A stretch of DNA of 28,427 bases from Verrucomicrobia bacterium UBA1412 (GTDB lineage: Bacteria > Verrucomicrobiota > Verrucomicrobiia > Limisphaerales > UBA1412): assembly GCA_002305615.1 (NCBI GenBank), contig DBPU01000060.1:1-28427 (forward strand), written 5' to 3'. Of the stretch, positions 1 to 8,693 are shown piece after piece; position 1 is the first letter of the stretch, and each line of letters opens with the position of its first letter. Under the pieces are notes generated by a model. The model did not search any database. It was not told the origin of the DNA and saw only the letters and a program-made list of their open reading frames with translations. The position numbers were made by a program, and so were the translations under genes.

Positions 1-930
1 AATACATACAACGTCAATCGCAGAGATTTCTTAAAAACCTCTGCTGTTGCAGCCGGGGCAGTCTTGGTGGCGCCAAATTTCGTTTCCGCTGAAGACCAGG
101 CACCCCAAAAGAAAATCCGCACGGCTGCCGATCAGGTTGAGCTGGGCAATACAGGCGTTATGCTGAGCCGTTTGGGCTTTGGCACCGGTACCACCAGCGG
201 CAACGTCCAGCGCGGCTTGGGCCATGAAGGCTTCAATAGCTTGATCCGACATGCTTACGACAAGGGTGTCACCTACTTTGATACTGCAGAATCCTACCAG
301 ACTCATTCCTGGCTCAAGGAGGCTCTGAAGGGTTTGCCCCGCGAAAAGCTTTTTATTCAAACCAAAATGCCTGGCTGGGGCGTCAAAACCGCTGATGAGG
401 CTTTCGAGAAAATCGAAAAGTATCTCAAAGAGCTCGGGACCGATTACATTGACTCACTCCTGATTCACTGCCAGACCGCTAAGGATTGGGATGTGAAGAT
501 GGCTCATATCATGGAAGCAATGAGCAAAGCCAAGGAAAAGAAAATGATTCGCGTTCACGGCATTTCATCCCACAGCCTGCCCGCTACCCGCACGGCTGTC
601 GCTTCAGACTGGGTCCAAACGCTCCTGGTACGCATTAATCCCCAAGGTCATATCACAGATACCGATGAAGAGAGCTGGAACTCTCCGAGCTCGGTTAAAT
701 TCATCCCCGAAGTCGTGAGCCAGATTAAGAGCGCTGCCTCCAAAGGTAAGGGTTTGATCGCCATGAAGCTGATCGGTGAAGGCAACTTCAAGAAAGCCGA
801 AGACCGCCAGAAAGCTATGAATTTTGTGATGGCCATTGAAGGCATCAATTCCGCTGTCATAGGCTTCAAGAGCGCTGCCGAGGTGGATGAATCCATCGAG
901 TGCATGAATAGCGCACTCAAGGAAAGCTAG
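1..930 (+). CDS. Aldo/keto reductase with Tat signal (5' end outside window)
   Basis: The reading frame is open from base 1, so the true start lies upstream. The first visible residues carry a twin-arginine motif (NRRDFLK) followed by an Ala/Val-rich hydrophobic stretch and a VSA-type cleavage region, so the protein is probably folded in the cytoplasm and exported by Tat. A TTG at 64 is not a credible start because it would remove the signal. The mature part is a compact aldo/keto reductase of the family that reduces carbonyls with NAD(P)H. The expected catalytic tetrad is visible: Asp and Tyr in FDTAESY, Lys in QTKMPGW and His in LLIHC. The C-terminal cofactor-binding segment (AVIGFKSAAEVDE) is present. 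The substrate cannot be told from sequence. No cofactor or partner gene is beside it. Exported members of this family are, to my knowledge, common in PVC and deltaproteobacterial genomes. Confidence 0.88.
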   Translation, partial: NTYNVNRRDFLKTSAVAAGAVLVAPNFVSAEDQAPQKKIRTAADQVELGNTGVMLSRLGFGTGTTSGNVQRGLGHEGFNSLIRHAYDKGVTYFDTAESYQTHSWLKEALKGLPREKLFIQTKMPGWGVKTADEAFEKIEKYLKELGTDYIDSLLIHCQTAKDWDVKMAHIMEAMSKAKEKKMIRVHGISSHSLPATRTAVASDWVQTLLVRINPQGHITDTDEESWNSPSSVKFIPEVVSQIKSAASKGKGLIAMKLIGEGNFKKAEDRQKAMNFVMAIEGINSAVIGFKSAAEVDESIECMNSALKES

Positions 931-971
931 ACATTAGCTCCTCTCTCAGGCACTATGGAAGACGGTGAGGC

Positions 972-990
972 GCAGAGAGACTCTCTCTGC
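972..990. repeat. 8-bp inverted repeat between two genes
   Basis: GCAGAGAG at 972-979 pairs perfectly with CTCTCTGC at 983-990 around a 3-nt loop. It lies 42 bases after the aldo/keto reductase stop and 32 before the chosen DciA-like start. No T-run follows, so it is not a standard intrinsic terminator. It may be a weak terminator, an mRNA-stabilising hairpin or chance. Confidence 0.4.
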
Positions 991-1021
991 CCTCTCCTCT
1001 ATTGGTTGTTCGACGTTCGAA

Positions 1022-1426
1022 ATGAAAGAGGTTCAGTCTACTCATAAAAGAAAAAAATCCGGACAGGATTACGCCCGGCGGGAAGTTCTCCGCATGTGGC
1101 GCCATTTTGATGAAGACGCCCTCAAAGCCGATATCCCGCAGTTCTGTTTGCCTTCGGACTGCCTGCCTGAGCTTTTTAAACGTTATAAACTCGACAGCCA
1201 AAGAGAGCAAAAACAACTTCACTACGCTTGGGAACATACCATGGACCCCGAAATCGCTGCCCATGCTTTTCCCGAAAACATTGTCAGAGGGACCCTTTTT
1301 ATCCGCGTGGAAAATAGTTCATGGCTCTCGGAAATTGTTCGCTTCCACAGCAAAGATATTCTTAAAAAACTTCAGGCGTGTCTGGGAAAGGAAGTGATCA
1401 ACAAGCTCTCTTTTAAGGCATTCTAG
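1022..1426 (+). CDS. DciA-like (DUF721) protein
   Basis: This 134-residue protein matches the DUF721/DciA pattern. It has a conserved tryptophan in the middle (YAWEHTMDPEIAAHAFP), then a strand reading GTLFIRVENSSWLSEI and a C-terminal helix with LGKEVINKLSFK. DciA is the ancestral bacterial loader or partner of the replicative helicase DnaB; many family members were originally annotated as Zn-ribbon or RNA-binding like. The N-terminal 30 residues are basic. I chose the ATG at 1022; a GTG at 965 in the same frame would add 19 residues, and neither has a strong ribosome-binding site. The gene sits only 15 bases before a superfamily 2 helicase and is probably co-transcribed with it. Family assignment is from pattern recall of a weakly conserved domain. 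Confidence 0.7.
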   Translation: MKEVQSTHKRKKSGQDYARREVLRMWRHFDEDALKADIPQFCLPSDCLPELFKRYKLDSQREQKQLHYAWEHTMDPEIAAHAFPENIVRGTLFIRVENSSWLSEIVRFHSKDILKKLQACLGKEVINKLSFKAF

Positions 1427-1441
1427 TTCCTTTTCCATTTG

Positions 1442-4069
1442 ATGAATCAACGTTACCCGACCAACACACAAACCCCGTCCGCATTTTCTGAATCCCTTTC
1501 CCATCTGGAGTTCCCCGGATGGAGCCAGGTGATTGTCCCGGACCTGTGGCAGCAGCAAGCCATCACCGCCCTCAAAGAAGGCAATGATGTCGTAGTGCAA
1601 GCCCCTACCGGCTCGGGGAAAACCTTTATTTTCGAACATTGGTCCAAACTGGGAAAAAACAGCGCTCAGGCCATTTATACGGTACCCACTCGCGCTCTGG
1701 CTAATGACAAGCTGGCGGAGTGGCGCGCCCGTGGCTGGAATGTCGGCATCGCGACGGGAGACCTTTCTGAAAATCTGGATGCCCCCATTATTGTCGCCAC
1801 ACTGGAAACACAAAAGCTGCGCCTCATCCGCGGTGAAGGTCCGACCTTGATGGTGGTGGATGAATACCAGATGATTCGCGACCCGGACCGCGGCCTTAAC
1901 TACGAGCTTGCCCTGGCCTTGGCGCCTCCTCACACCCAATTGCTCCTTCTGAGCGGCAGTGTCGCCAACCCTCAGGATATCGTCAAATGGTTCAACCAGC
2001 TCGGACGTCAAGCGGTTCTGGTCAAAACCACTCACAGGCCCGTCCCCCTGGAGGAGGTAATGATTGAGAACCTCCAATACAACGTTCCTTCGAAAATCAG
2101 AGGCTTTTGGCCTCGATTGGTCGCCAAAGCACTGGCAGAAGAACTGGGGCCCATTCTCATTTTCGCCCCCAGACGGGCAGACTCCGAAAAATTGGCAGCC
2201 GATTTGGCGCGGCATCTTCCCAATCCCAACCCGCTTTACCTCACGACCGAGCAGCGCCGCTGTGTCGGCAACAACCTTGCCCAGATGCTCAAGACACGCA
2301 TTGTCTATCATCATAGCGGGTTGAGCTATGCCGCCCGCGCCGGCGTTATTGAGCCTCTCACCAAGGCAGGTCAGCTGCGCGTTGTTATCGCCACCATGGG
2401 ACTGGCAGCCGGAATCAATTTCTCCCTGCGCACCGTGGCTATGGCTGCGGATTCCTATCGCCGGGGAGGTGTCGAATACGCCATTCAACCGGATGAAATT
2501 CTTCAAATGTTCGGCCGAGCCGGCCGCCGCGGCATCGATCAGACAGGCTATGTTCTCACCTCTGAGAACGGCGTACGCCTCCATGAAGGTTACTCCTGCC
2601 ATCTGAGCCGGAGTAAATCAATCGATTGGAGCGCCCTGCTCAGCGTCATGCAAGCCGCCGTGGACACCGGCAAAGACCCTTTTCAGGAAGCCATGCGCGT
2701 ACAGAGCCGACTCTTCACGGCAAACCGGGTCCCACTGGGAATTGAAGAATCGCTCCAGTATCCGAACGCTCCCTGTAAGTTACGGACCGATACGGAACGA
2801 GCCCGGCTCGCTCGAAAACAGGTGAAACAAATTTTGAACAGCCGGGGAATCTGGCAGCAATCAAACCCGCCCCAGGAACGCCCTGTTAAAGAAGTTTTTG
2901 CCACTCTGCCCAACTCGACTAACAACGCTAATGGCGATTGGAGCCCGGCTCTAACTGAAGACGGCAAACCCATCCTGATCCCGGCTCTCAAGCATCGCCC
3001 TGCCCTGGAAAAGATCGGTATCGGCATCCTAAAAGAATATACTCCTTCTCAGAATCACACCGCGGAGACGCCGGATACGTCCAAACCGTCAAATAACAAT
3101 CACACGAATTCTGAACCCATCTTTGCCAGAACCCTGACCCTTGCAGATGTCTACATCGGCGAGAAGATTTACCTTACCAAATACATGCGGCGCTTGATCA
3201 ATTGGCATGGACGCCAGGTCCACGCCGATGAATGGAATTCCAAAGCGCTTCCACGCATTCTGACAGTTCTTAAACAGCAGAAAATGGAGTGCATCAAGGT
3301 AGAAAGGCTTCCTGATAAAATCACGGCTCTTCTGGACCTGAGCGAGCTCACTCTCAGCGCTGTGGTCGATCAAGAGGGTGTCGCCCTTTATAAACCGGCA
3401 TCCCGAATGACACATCCCTCCAGCTGTCAGGAGTGCGCTCATCTGAAAACCTGCCAATCGCTTTCCACCTCTCCGGGCGCGGTCCTTCTCTGGCGCCGAC
3501 TGGGCCTGATCAGCTCCAACGGCACACCCACGATGCGGGGCAGAATAGCCAGTTTCTTCTCCGGCGGACCTGGACTGGCGATTGCAGCCGCTATTGAAGA
3601 CAAAAAATATCCTTTGGAAGAGCTTCTCTACGATCTGGCGAACCTGGATGCCGGGTTCCGCTTTGCCGGAGATGAAAACCGCTGGGGCGGACGCCTCGCA
3701 TGGGTCAGCAAAAAAACCTATAAAATGCAGACAGCCGAGGGATACCTGGAACACGGGGTCCCGCCGGAATATGGTTTTGGAGCCAGCGATGTCGTTGCCG
3801 CACTCCAGCAGAACCCGGAAATTAAATACCGTTTTGTCTCTCCCACTCTGGGTGTCGGCGACATTGACCGCATCATCATTGAGTGGCGAAGCCGTATGCG
3901 CCAGGTAGCCCACTCTCCCTCGCTGGATAATGAGCGCTGGACCGCCTTCCAACAGCTTTGCAAAGAGACCCTCCAGGAGACCGAATCTCCCACTTTGCTG
4001 GATTTGCCTCCTCTGGAATTTGCCCAGACTCGCAGGATGGAACATACGCTAAAGATCCCCAGGCATTAA
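1442..4069 (+). CDS. Ski2-like superfamily 2 DEAD/DEAH helicase with Cys cluster
   Basis: This is an 875-residue ATP-dependent helicase. Visible motifs in order: Walker A APTGSGKT (about residues 54-61), motif Ia PTRALANDK, a DEYQ motif II at 140-143, motif III SGS, the second RecA domain with an IVYHHSGL segment, ATMGLAAGIN, and motif VI QMFGRAGRRG from residue 355. The motif VI form and the IN step are typical of the Ski2/HelY/Hel308 branch, which unwinds RNA or DNA 3' to 5'. After a variable linker rich in Pro and Asn (about 480-560) there is a C-terminal domain with a C-x2-C-x5-C cluster at 662, 665 and 671. A TTG precedes the ATG by one codon; the ATG is preferred. The substrate is unknown. 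Proximity to the DciA-like gene suggests a nucleic-acid transaction, but that is only context. Confidence 0.85.
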   Translation: MNQRYPTNTQTPSAFSESLSHLEFPGWSQVIVPDLWQQQAITALKEGNDVVVQAPTGSGKTFIFEHWSKLGKNSAQAIYTVPTRALANDKLAEWRARGWNVGIATGDLSENLDAPIIVATLETQKLRLIRGEGPTLMVVDEYQMIRDPDRGLNYELALALAPPHTQLLLLSGSVANPQDIVKWFNQLGRQAVLVKTTHRPVPLEEVMIENLQYNVPSKIRGFWPRLVAKALAEELGPILIFAPRRADSEKLAADLARHLPNPNPLYLTTEQRRCVGNNLAQMLKTRIVYHHSGLSYAARAGVIEPLTKAGQLRVVIATMGLAAGINFSLRTVAMAADSYRRGGVEYAIQPDEILQMFGRAGRRGIDQTGYVLTSENGVRLHEGYSCHLSRSKSIDWSALLSVMQAAVDTGKDPFQEAMRVQSRLFTANRVPLGIEESLQYPNAPCKLRTDTERARLARKQVKQILNSRGIWQQSNPPQERPVKEVFATLPNSTNNANGDWSPALTEDGKPILIPALKHRPALEKIGIGILKEYTPSQNHTAETPDTSKPSNNNHTNSEPIFARTLTLADVYIGEKIYLTKYMRRLINWHGRQVHADEWNSKALPRILTVLKQQKMECIKVERLPDKITALLDLSELTLSAVVDQEGVALYKPASRMTHPSSCQECAHLKTCQSLSTSPGAVLLWRRLGLISSNGTPTMRGRIASFFSGGPGLAIAAAIEDKKYPLEELLYDLANLDAGFRFAGDENRWGGRLAWVSKKTYKMQTAEGYLEHGVPPEYGFGASDVVAALQQNPEIKYRFVSPTLGVGDIDRIIIEWRSRMRQVAHSPSLDNERWTAFQQLCKETLQETESPTLLDLPPLEFAQTRRMEHTLKIPRH

Positions 4070-4210
4070 CTTTAGCTCCTGGCAGCCCTGTTTTTTATCG
4101 AATTGGAGGAGTAGGTTTTTTCGTGCTGCGAAAATGACTTCTCCGAACTCCGGAATAACCATATTTATCTTGAGCTCACCGCTCATAAAATAGAGAATAA
4201 CCACTTGATT
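4070..4210 (+). promoter_or_regulatory. Leader of the debranching enzyme with orphan Shine-Dalgarno
   Basis: A strong ribosome-binding sequence, GGAGGAG at 4105-4111, is followed 11 bases later by GTG CTG CGA AAA TGA (4123-4137). An ATG at 4134 overlaps that stop and opens a 19-codon frame ending at 4193. The debranching-enzyme frame is itself open from 4115 but has no ATG, GTG or TTG before 4205. Reading through AAA-TGA-C with a +1 shift, or correcting one A in the AAAA run, would join GTG 4123 to the enzyme. The signal could also be a translated leader peptide or chance. Confidence 0.35.
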
Positions 4211-7200
4211 ATGGGCAATGTTAAAATGTGGCCTGCAACAGGAGAAAGCCTCCTGAAATACTGTGGAGATTGGATTCAGTTTCGGTTTGCCTTCGATGAT
4301 GGGCGCCCTATTCCTCCCGGGTGGACTGTCTTCTTGCGGACAAACCTGGGGCGGGCAAGAAGACTTGAAGAAGAGATCATCCATGCGCATTCCCATAAGT
4401 GGCCGTTAATTGGAGGATCCTGGCGCGATCTGCCGATGCCCGTTTCAGGCAGTGAAGCCTCCATAGAGATTCCCATTCACGAGGTGGGCTATTTCGAAGC
4501 CAAAGCCTATGCCAGAGATGAAGAGGGCCGCCAGATTTGGCCCGAAGGCCCCAATGTGGGCATCAGCACTCACCCCGATTTTTGCAGAACCGGCAACATC
4601 ATTTACTGCTCCTTTGTCCGCCTTTTTGGTGAAAGCATCGCCGAGCGCAAAGCCCTGCCCGAAAAAACGGCTCCCGCTTTGGATACCCTCGACTCTGCCG
4701 GCTTTAGTTGTATCCCTCCCTCGGGCAAATTCCGCGACCTGGTTAAATATCTCCCCCATATCGTAGGTAATCTGGGATGCAAAATAATTCACCTGCTGCC
4801 TGTAAATCCTACGCCGACCACCTTTGCCAGAATGGGACGATTCGGCAGCCCCTACGCTGCACTGGACCTGACGGGAATTGATCCGGCTCTGGTAGAATTC
4901 GAACATCAAACCAGCCCGGCAGACCAATTCTGTGAACTCTCCGACGCCATCCATCGGCACGGTGCCCGCCTCATTATCGACCTGGCCGTCAACCATACCG
5001 GCTGGGGCTCCTGGCTGCACTCCACACATCCCGAATGGTACGTCCGCGACGAACAGGGCAACTTCGTCTCTCCGGGGGCCTGGGGGGTTACCTGGGGGGA
5101 TCTTTCTGAGCTCAATACCCATCTCCCCGATCTTTGGGACTATCTGGCCGATGTCTTTCTCACCTGGTGCCATAGAGGCGTAGACGGCTTCCGCTGCGAT
5201 GCCGGCTATAAAATCCCCATGGAAGCCTGGCGCTACATTATCAGCAGAGTGCGTCAGGAATTCTCAGACACGATCTTCCTCCTGGAAGGCTTGGGCGGCT
5301 CCTGGGAAGCCACTGAAACTCTGTTGACTCAAGGGCGGATGCAGTTCGCCTACTCGGAGCTCTTCCAGAACTATTCCACAAAAGATATCTCCTGGTACTT
5401 GGATTACAGCCTCAAGCAAAGCAGCCGCAAAGGTGTCTGGGTTCATTACAGTGAAACGCATGACAATAGCCGCCTGGCCGCACAGGGTAAGCAGTGGTCG
5501 CTTTTCCGCAATCAGCTTTGTGCCCTGACCAGTGTCTCGGGCGGATTCGCTTTTACTTGCGGCGTCGAATGGCTGGCCGATGAGAAAATAAATGTGCACC
5601 AGCGCACCGGTCTCTCCTGGAATAACCCCAATAACATCGTCCGGGAGCTTTCCAGGCTCAATGAGCTCTTGAGCGAGCATCCCTGCTTCTTCGATGGCGC
5701 ACAATTGACCCGCCTCTCAGATGGAGGCTCTGTCTACGTGCTGCGCCGCGATTGCGCCGATCGTCTCAATACCCTCTGGATTTTTGCAAACACCGACATG
5801 GAGCATCCCGCTCAGGTCCGCCTTTTTGACAATGATCTCACCCCGGAAATGATTGATTTGCTAACCCGGGAGCGGGTCCGAGTCTCGCGGCTGGATGAAA
5901 GCGGCCGTCAGTGGATATTTGAAGTACCGCCGGGAACCTGTTGGTGCCTGAGCAAACAAACCGACGTTCTGGGTTTGAAAGGCGATGCGTACCGCAAAAA
6001 GCGCGCCATGGCTTCCTGGGCCTTGAAAGCATCCTGCCGCATCCTGCATGCTCAACCGCGCTCCGCAACCAACTGGCAGTCGCTTTCTGAGCTGGCCGCC
6101 TCCAACCCGGTTACTTACCTGGGCGCTTTGAGCAGACTCAAAGATCAAAAAGTGGATCCTAAAGAATGGATGGAGCAAATTCGCCGGGAAATGCAGTCTC
6201 CTGTCTATTGTCCGGTTGTCTCCTGGCAGCTGAGCGATCTCAGGAGGACGACGCTCCTGCCCAAAGATCACTGGCTCTATTTCAGAAATACCCAATGGCC
6301 TTTCCAGGTCCAGTTGCGCTCCAAGGATAAACACTCGCAGGTTCTTCATTCAGTGGAAACGGATAAGGGCCATATTGCCGCTTTCTCTCCCGATGAAATC
6401 CGGGATGTGCTGGCTGAGGATACCGGTGAGCTTTCCGTTGTAGGCACCATCTGGGGAGAACGGGAATACAAGGCCACGGGTAAACTCCTCTATGTCGCGG
6501 AAGATTTCCAAAACACATCGGATTTCATGCAAACCATCCTTCATGCCCCGGGGGGCAAGGAGCGATGGATTTTGCAAAGGGGCTCCCAGTACAGCATCTG
6601 CGACGATAAGGATGCGCTTGTGCTTCTCACCAATGGACGCGGCGCCATGTCACGTATTCGTGCCGACCTGGGTGCCATCCGCTCCAAGTACGATTGTCTC
6701 CTGGGCGCCAACCTGCATCCGGATTTCCCCGTGGATCGGCACGTCTTCGTCAAGCGTGCTCGTATATGGGTCAATGCCGATGGCTTTTACAGCCAGCTCA
6801 GTGCAGCCAACCTGGCAGCTTTGACCCCGGAGCCGCCCGCTAAATGGAATTTCATCGTCTCTGCAGGAGATGCACGAATTGTCCATCTCCAGCTGACTGT
6901 TGACCTCATTGAAGAACGGAATACCCTCGTACTCAAACTGGAGCGCTTAAGCGAAGTTTCGATTCCTCAGCGCTGGAAAAACCGCATCCTCTCTCCCAAG
7001 GCACATGTCAGCGTCACTGTGCGGCTCGATATTGAAGACCGGAGCTTCCACTCCGAAACACATTTGAACGATGAAAGCCGCCGGCATTTTGAAGTCAATA
7101 TTCACTCCTTGCTGGATGAACCGGGCTTTGCCTTCACTCCTGCAGCCGATCGCAGCTTCAGAGCCTACACGACCGCCGGCAAATACCACCCTCAACCCGA

Positions 7201-8668
7201 GTGCTGCAACCAGATACTTCACCCCTTTGAAGCCACCCGCGGACAGTTAGACCGAGGCGATGCATTCAGCCCCGGCTGGTTCGAGCTTCCGCTATCAGAG
7301 AATCAGCCGGTTTACATGGTTGTCGATGCGGAAAAAGAGCCCATCAGCAACGAAGAAATGTCCTGGTTTGAAGAGCGCCGCCAGGTGCAAAGTAGTGACC
7401 TCCTGAAAAAATATACCCGTCCTCTCACGGATATCTGGGAGCGGGAATTGCTCCTGGGAGCCAAAGCTTTTCTCGTACGCCGAGGCGCTGACCGCGGCCG
7501 CACCGTCATTGCCGGTTATCCCTGGTTCCTGGATTGGGGCCGCGATACTCTCATCTCTGCTCGAGGCTACCTGGCTGCAGGCTACTGGTCCGAAGTTTTG
7601 GAGCTCCTGCAAGTTTTTGGGCGAATGGAGAAAAATGGCACCCTTCCCAATGTCATCTATGGCGATAATGACTCCAACCGCAATACATCCGATGCTCCTC
7701 TCTGGTTCGGTGTCGTATTGGAGGAAGCCGCTGCGCTGGCCGAGAATTACCGCTTCACAAGCGAACAGGTTTATCAAACGCCGCTCGAAAACCAGGAGCA
7801 AACCCTCCTGGATGTCCTCAAGAGCATAGCCACTCATTACATTCAGGGCACTCCCAATGGTATCTTTGTGGACCCGGATTCCGGCCTGGTCTGGAGCCCT
7901 GCACATTACACCTGGATGGATACGAACTACCCGGCAGGCACACCCCGCTGCGGTTACCCGATCGAGATTCAGGCTCTTTGGATACGGCTTCTACGCCAAC
8001 TCTCACGTTTGGCCCCGGCCGAGACAGAATGGGAAAAATGGGCGTTGAAAGCCGAGCAATCCCTGCAGCTTTATTTCTGGCTACCGGAAAAGAAATGGTT
8101 TGCCGATGGCCTCTGGGCTGAAGATAAAAAACCCGCCGCCCAGGCCCGAGTCGATGACGCACTGAGACCCAACCAGTTCCTACCCATTTCCTTCGGACTT
8201 TTCGATGTTGAGAAGTCCCAGCGTGCACTTCGGGCCGCTCTCCGGCATTTGGTTATTCCCGGCGCCATGCGCTCTCTGGCTCCCCTGCCAGTATCCTGCC
8301 TTGCTCCCGTTTTCGGCCCTGAAGGCCGTCTCTTAAACAATCCGGGCCACCCCTATTGGCCGCAATATGAAGGCGATGAAGATACACGCCGCAAACCCGC
8401 CTATCACAACGGCACCGCTTGGGGGTACATGTTGCCGGTCTTTTGTGAAGCCCTTGCCAAGGCCTGGCCCCAGGATGAAACTGCCCGCAAAGCCGCTCTT
8501 GCTTACCTGAAAAGCGCAGAATACTGGACCTCGAGAAACTGCCTGGGTCACATCCCGGAAATCATGGACGGAGACGCTCCGCACACACCCCGCGGCTGTG
8601 ATGCCCAGGCTTGGTCGATTTGTGAAACCCTGCGCGTCTGGAAACTTCTGAAAAAGGAAGATGAATAA
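4211..8668 (+). CDS. Bifunctional glycogen debranching enzyme (GH13 transferase + GH133 glucosidase)
   Basis: At 1486 residues this is about the size of eukaryotic AGL/Gdb1. The N-terminal half has a sugar-binding beta domain, then a GH13 barrel with all four signature regions: DLAVNH (257-262), GFRCD with nucleophile D330, LLEG with acid E359, and ETHDN with H417-D418. This half would move a maltosaccharide from a branch (4-alpha-glucanotransferase). The C-terminal domain carries the GDE_C/GH133 signature WFLDWGRDT from residue 1105 and GTLPNVIYGDN, and would release the remaining alpha-1,6-linked glucose. Most bacteria instead use the isoamylase-type GlgX, so the fused enzyme marks an indirect debranching route. 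It is probably cytosolic; no signal peptide is seen. The start is uncertain: TTG 4205, ATG 4211 or ATG 4226, none with a good ribosome-binding site. No other glycogen gene lies in this window. Confidence 0.9.
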   Translation: MGNVKMWPATGESLLKYCGDWIQFRFAFDDGRPIPPGWTVFLRTNLGRARRLEEEIIHAHSHKWPLIGGSWRDLPMPVSGSEASIEIPIHEVGYFEAKAYARDEEGRQIWPEGPNVGISTHPDFCRTGNIIYCSFVRLFGESIAERKALPEKTAPALDTLDSAGFSCIPPSGKFRDLVKYLPHIVGNLGCKIIHLLPVNPTPTTFARMGRFGSPYAALDLTGIDPALVEFEHQTSPADQFCELSDAIHRHGARLIIDLAVNHTGWGSWLHSTHPEWYVRDEQGNFVSPGAWGVTWGDLSELNTHLPDLWDYLADVFLTWCHRGVDGFRCDAGYKIPMEAWRYIISRVRQEFSDTIFLLEGLGGSWEATETLLTQGRMQFAYSELFQNYSTKDISWYLDYSLKQSSRKGVWVHYSETHDNSRLAAQGKQWSLFRNQLCALTSVSGGFAFTCGVEWLADEKINVHQRTGLSWNNPNNIVRELSRLNELLSEHPCFFDGAQLTRLSDGGSVYVLRRDCADRLNTLWIFANTDMEHPAQVRLFDNDLTPEMIDLLTRERVRVSRLDESGRQWIFEVPPGTCWCLSKQTDVLGLKGDAYRKKRAMASWALKASCRILHAQPRSATNWQSLSELAASNPVTYLGALSRLKDQKVDPKEWMEQIRREMQSPVYCPVVSWQLSDLRRTTLLPKDHWLYFRNTQWPFQVQLRSKDKHSQVLHSVETDKGHIAAFSPDEIRDVLAEDTGELSVVGTIWGEREYKATGKLLYVAEDFQNTSDFMQTILHAPGGKERWILQRGSQYSICDDKDALVLLTNGRGAMSRIRADLGAIRSKYDCLLGANLHPDFPVDRHVFVKRARIWVNADGFYSQLSAANLAALTPEPPAKWNFIVSAGDARIVHLQLTVDLIEERNTLVLKLERLSEVSIPQRWKNRILSPKAHVSVTVRLDIEDRSFHSETHLNDESRRHFEVNIHSLLDEPGFAFTPAADRSFRAYTTAGKYHPQPECCNQILHPFEATRGQLDRGDAFSPGWFELPLSENQPVYMVVDAEKEPISNEEMSWFEERRQVQSSDLLKKYTRPLTDIWERELLLGAKAFLVRRGADRGRTVIAGYPWFLDWGRDTLISARGYLAAGYWSEVLELLQVFGRMEKNGTLPNVIYGDNDSNRNTSDAPLWFGVVLEEAAALAENYRFTSEQVYQTPLENQEQTLLDVLKSIATHYIQGTPNGIFVDPDSGLVWSPAHYTWMDTNYPAGTPRCGYPIEIQALWIRLLRQLSRLAPAETEWEKWALKAEQSLQLYFWLPEKKWFADGLWAEDKKPAAQARVDDALRPNQFLPISFGLFDVEKSQRALRAALRHLVIPGAMRSLAPLPVSCLAPVFGPEGRLLNNPGHPYWPQYEGDEDTRRKPAYHNGTAWGYMLPVFCEALAKAWPQDETARKAALAYLKSAEYWTSRNCLGHIPEIMDGDAPHTPRGCDAQAWSICETLRVWKLLKKEDE

Positions 8669-8674
8669 TCGGTG

Positions 8675-8693
8675 ATGAGCTCTAAACGCTCAT
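8675..8693. repeat. Inverted repeat between convergent genes
   Basis: ATGAGC (8675-8680) and GCTCAT (8688-8693) flank a 7-nt loop between the stop of the debranching enzyme and the stop of the PHP gene, covering the PHP stop codon. There is no T-run on either strand. It may slow transcription from both sides, but it is not a classic terminator. Confidence 0.35.

Noticed and set aside
1319..2602. Long open frame (427 codons) on the minus strand
   Set aside because: Lies entirely opposite the helicase, whose motifs are unmistakable; the antisense product has no recognisable domain.
3089..4045. Minus-strand open frame of 318 codons
   Set aside because: Antisense shadow of the helicase C-terminal half.
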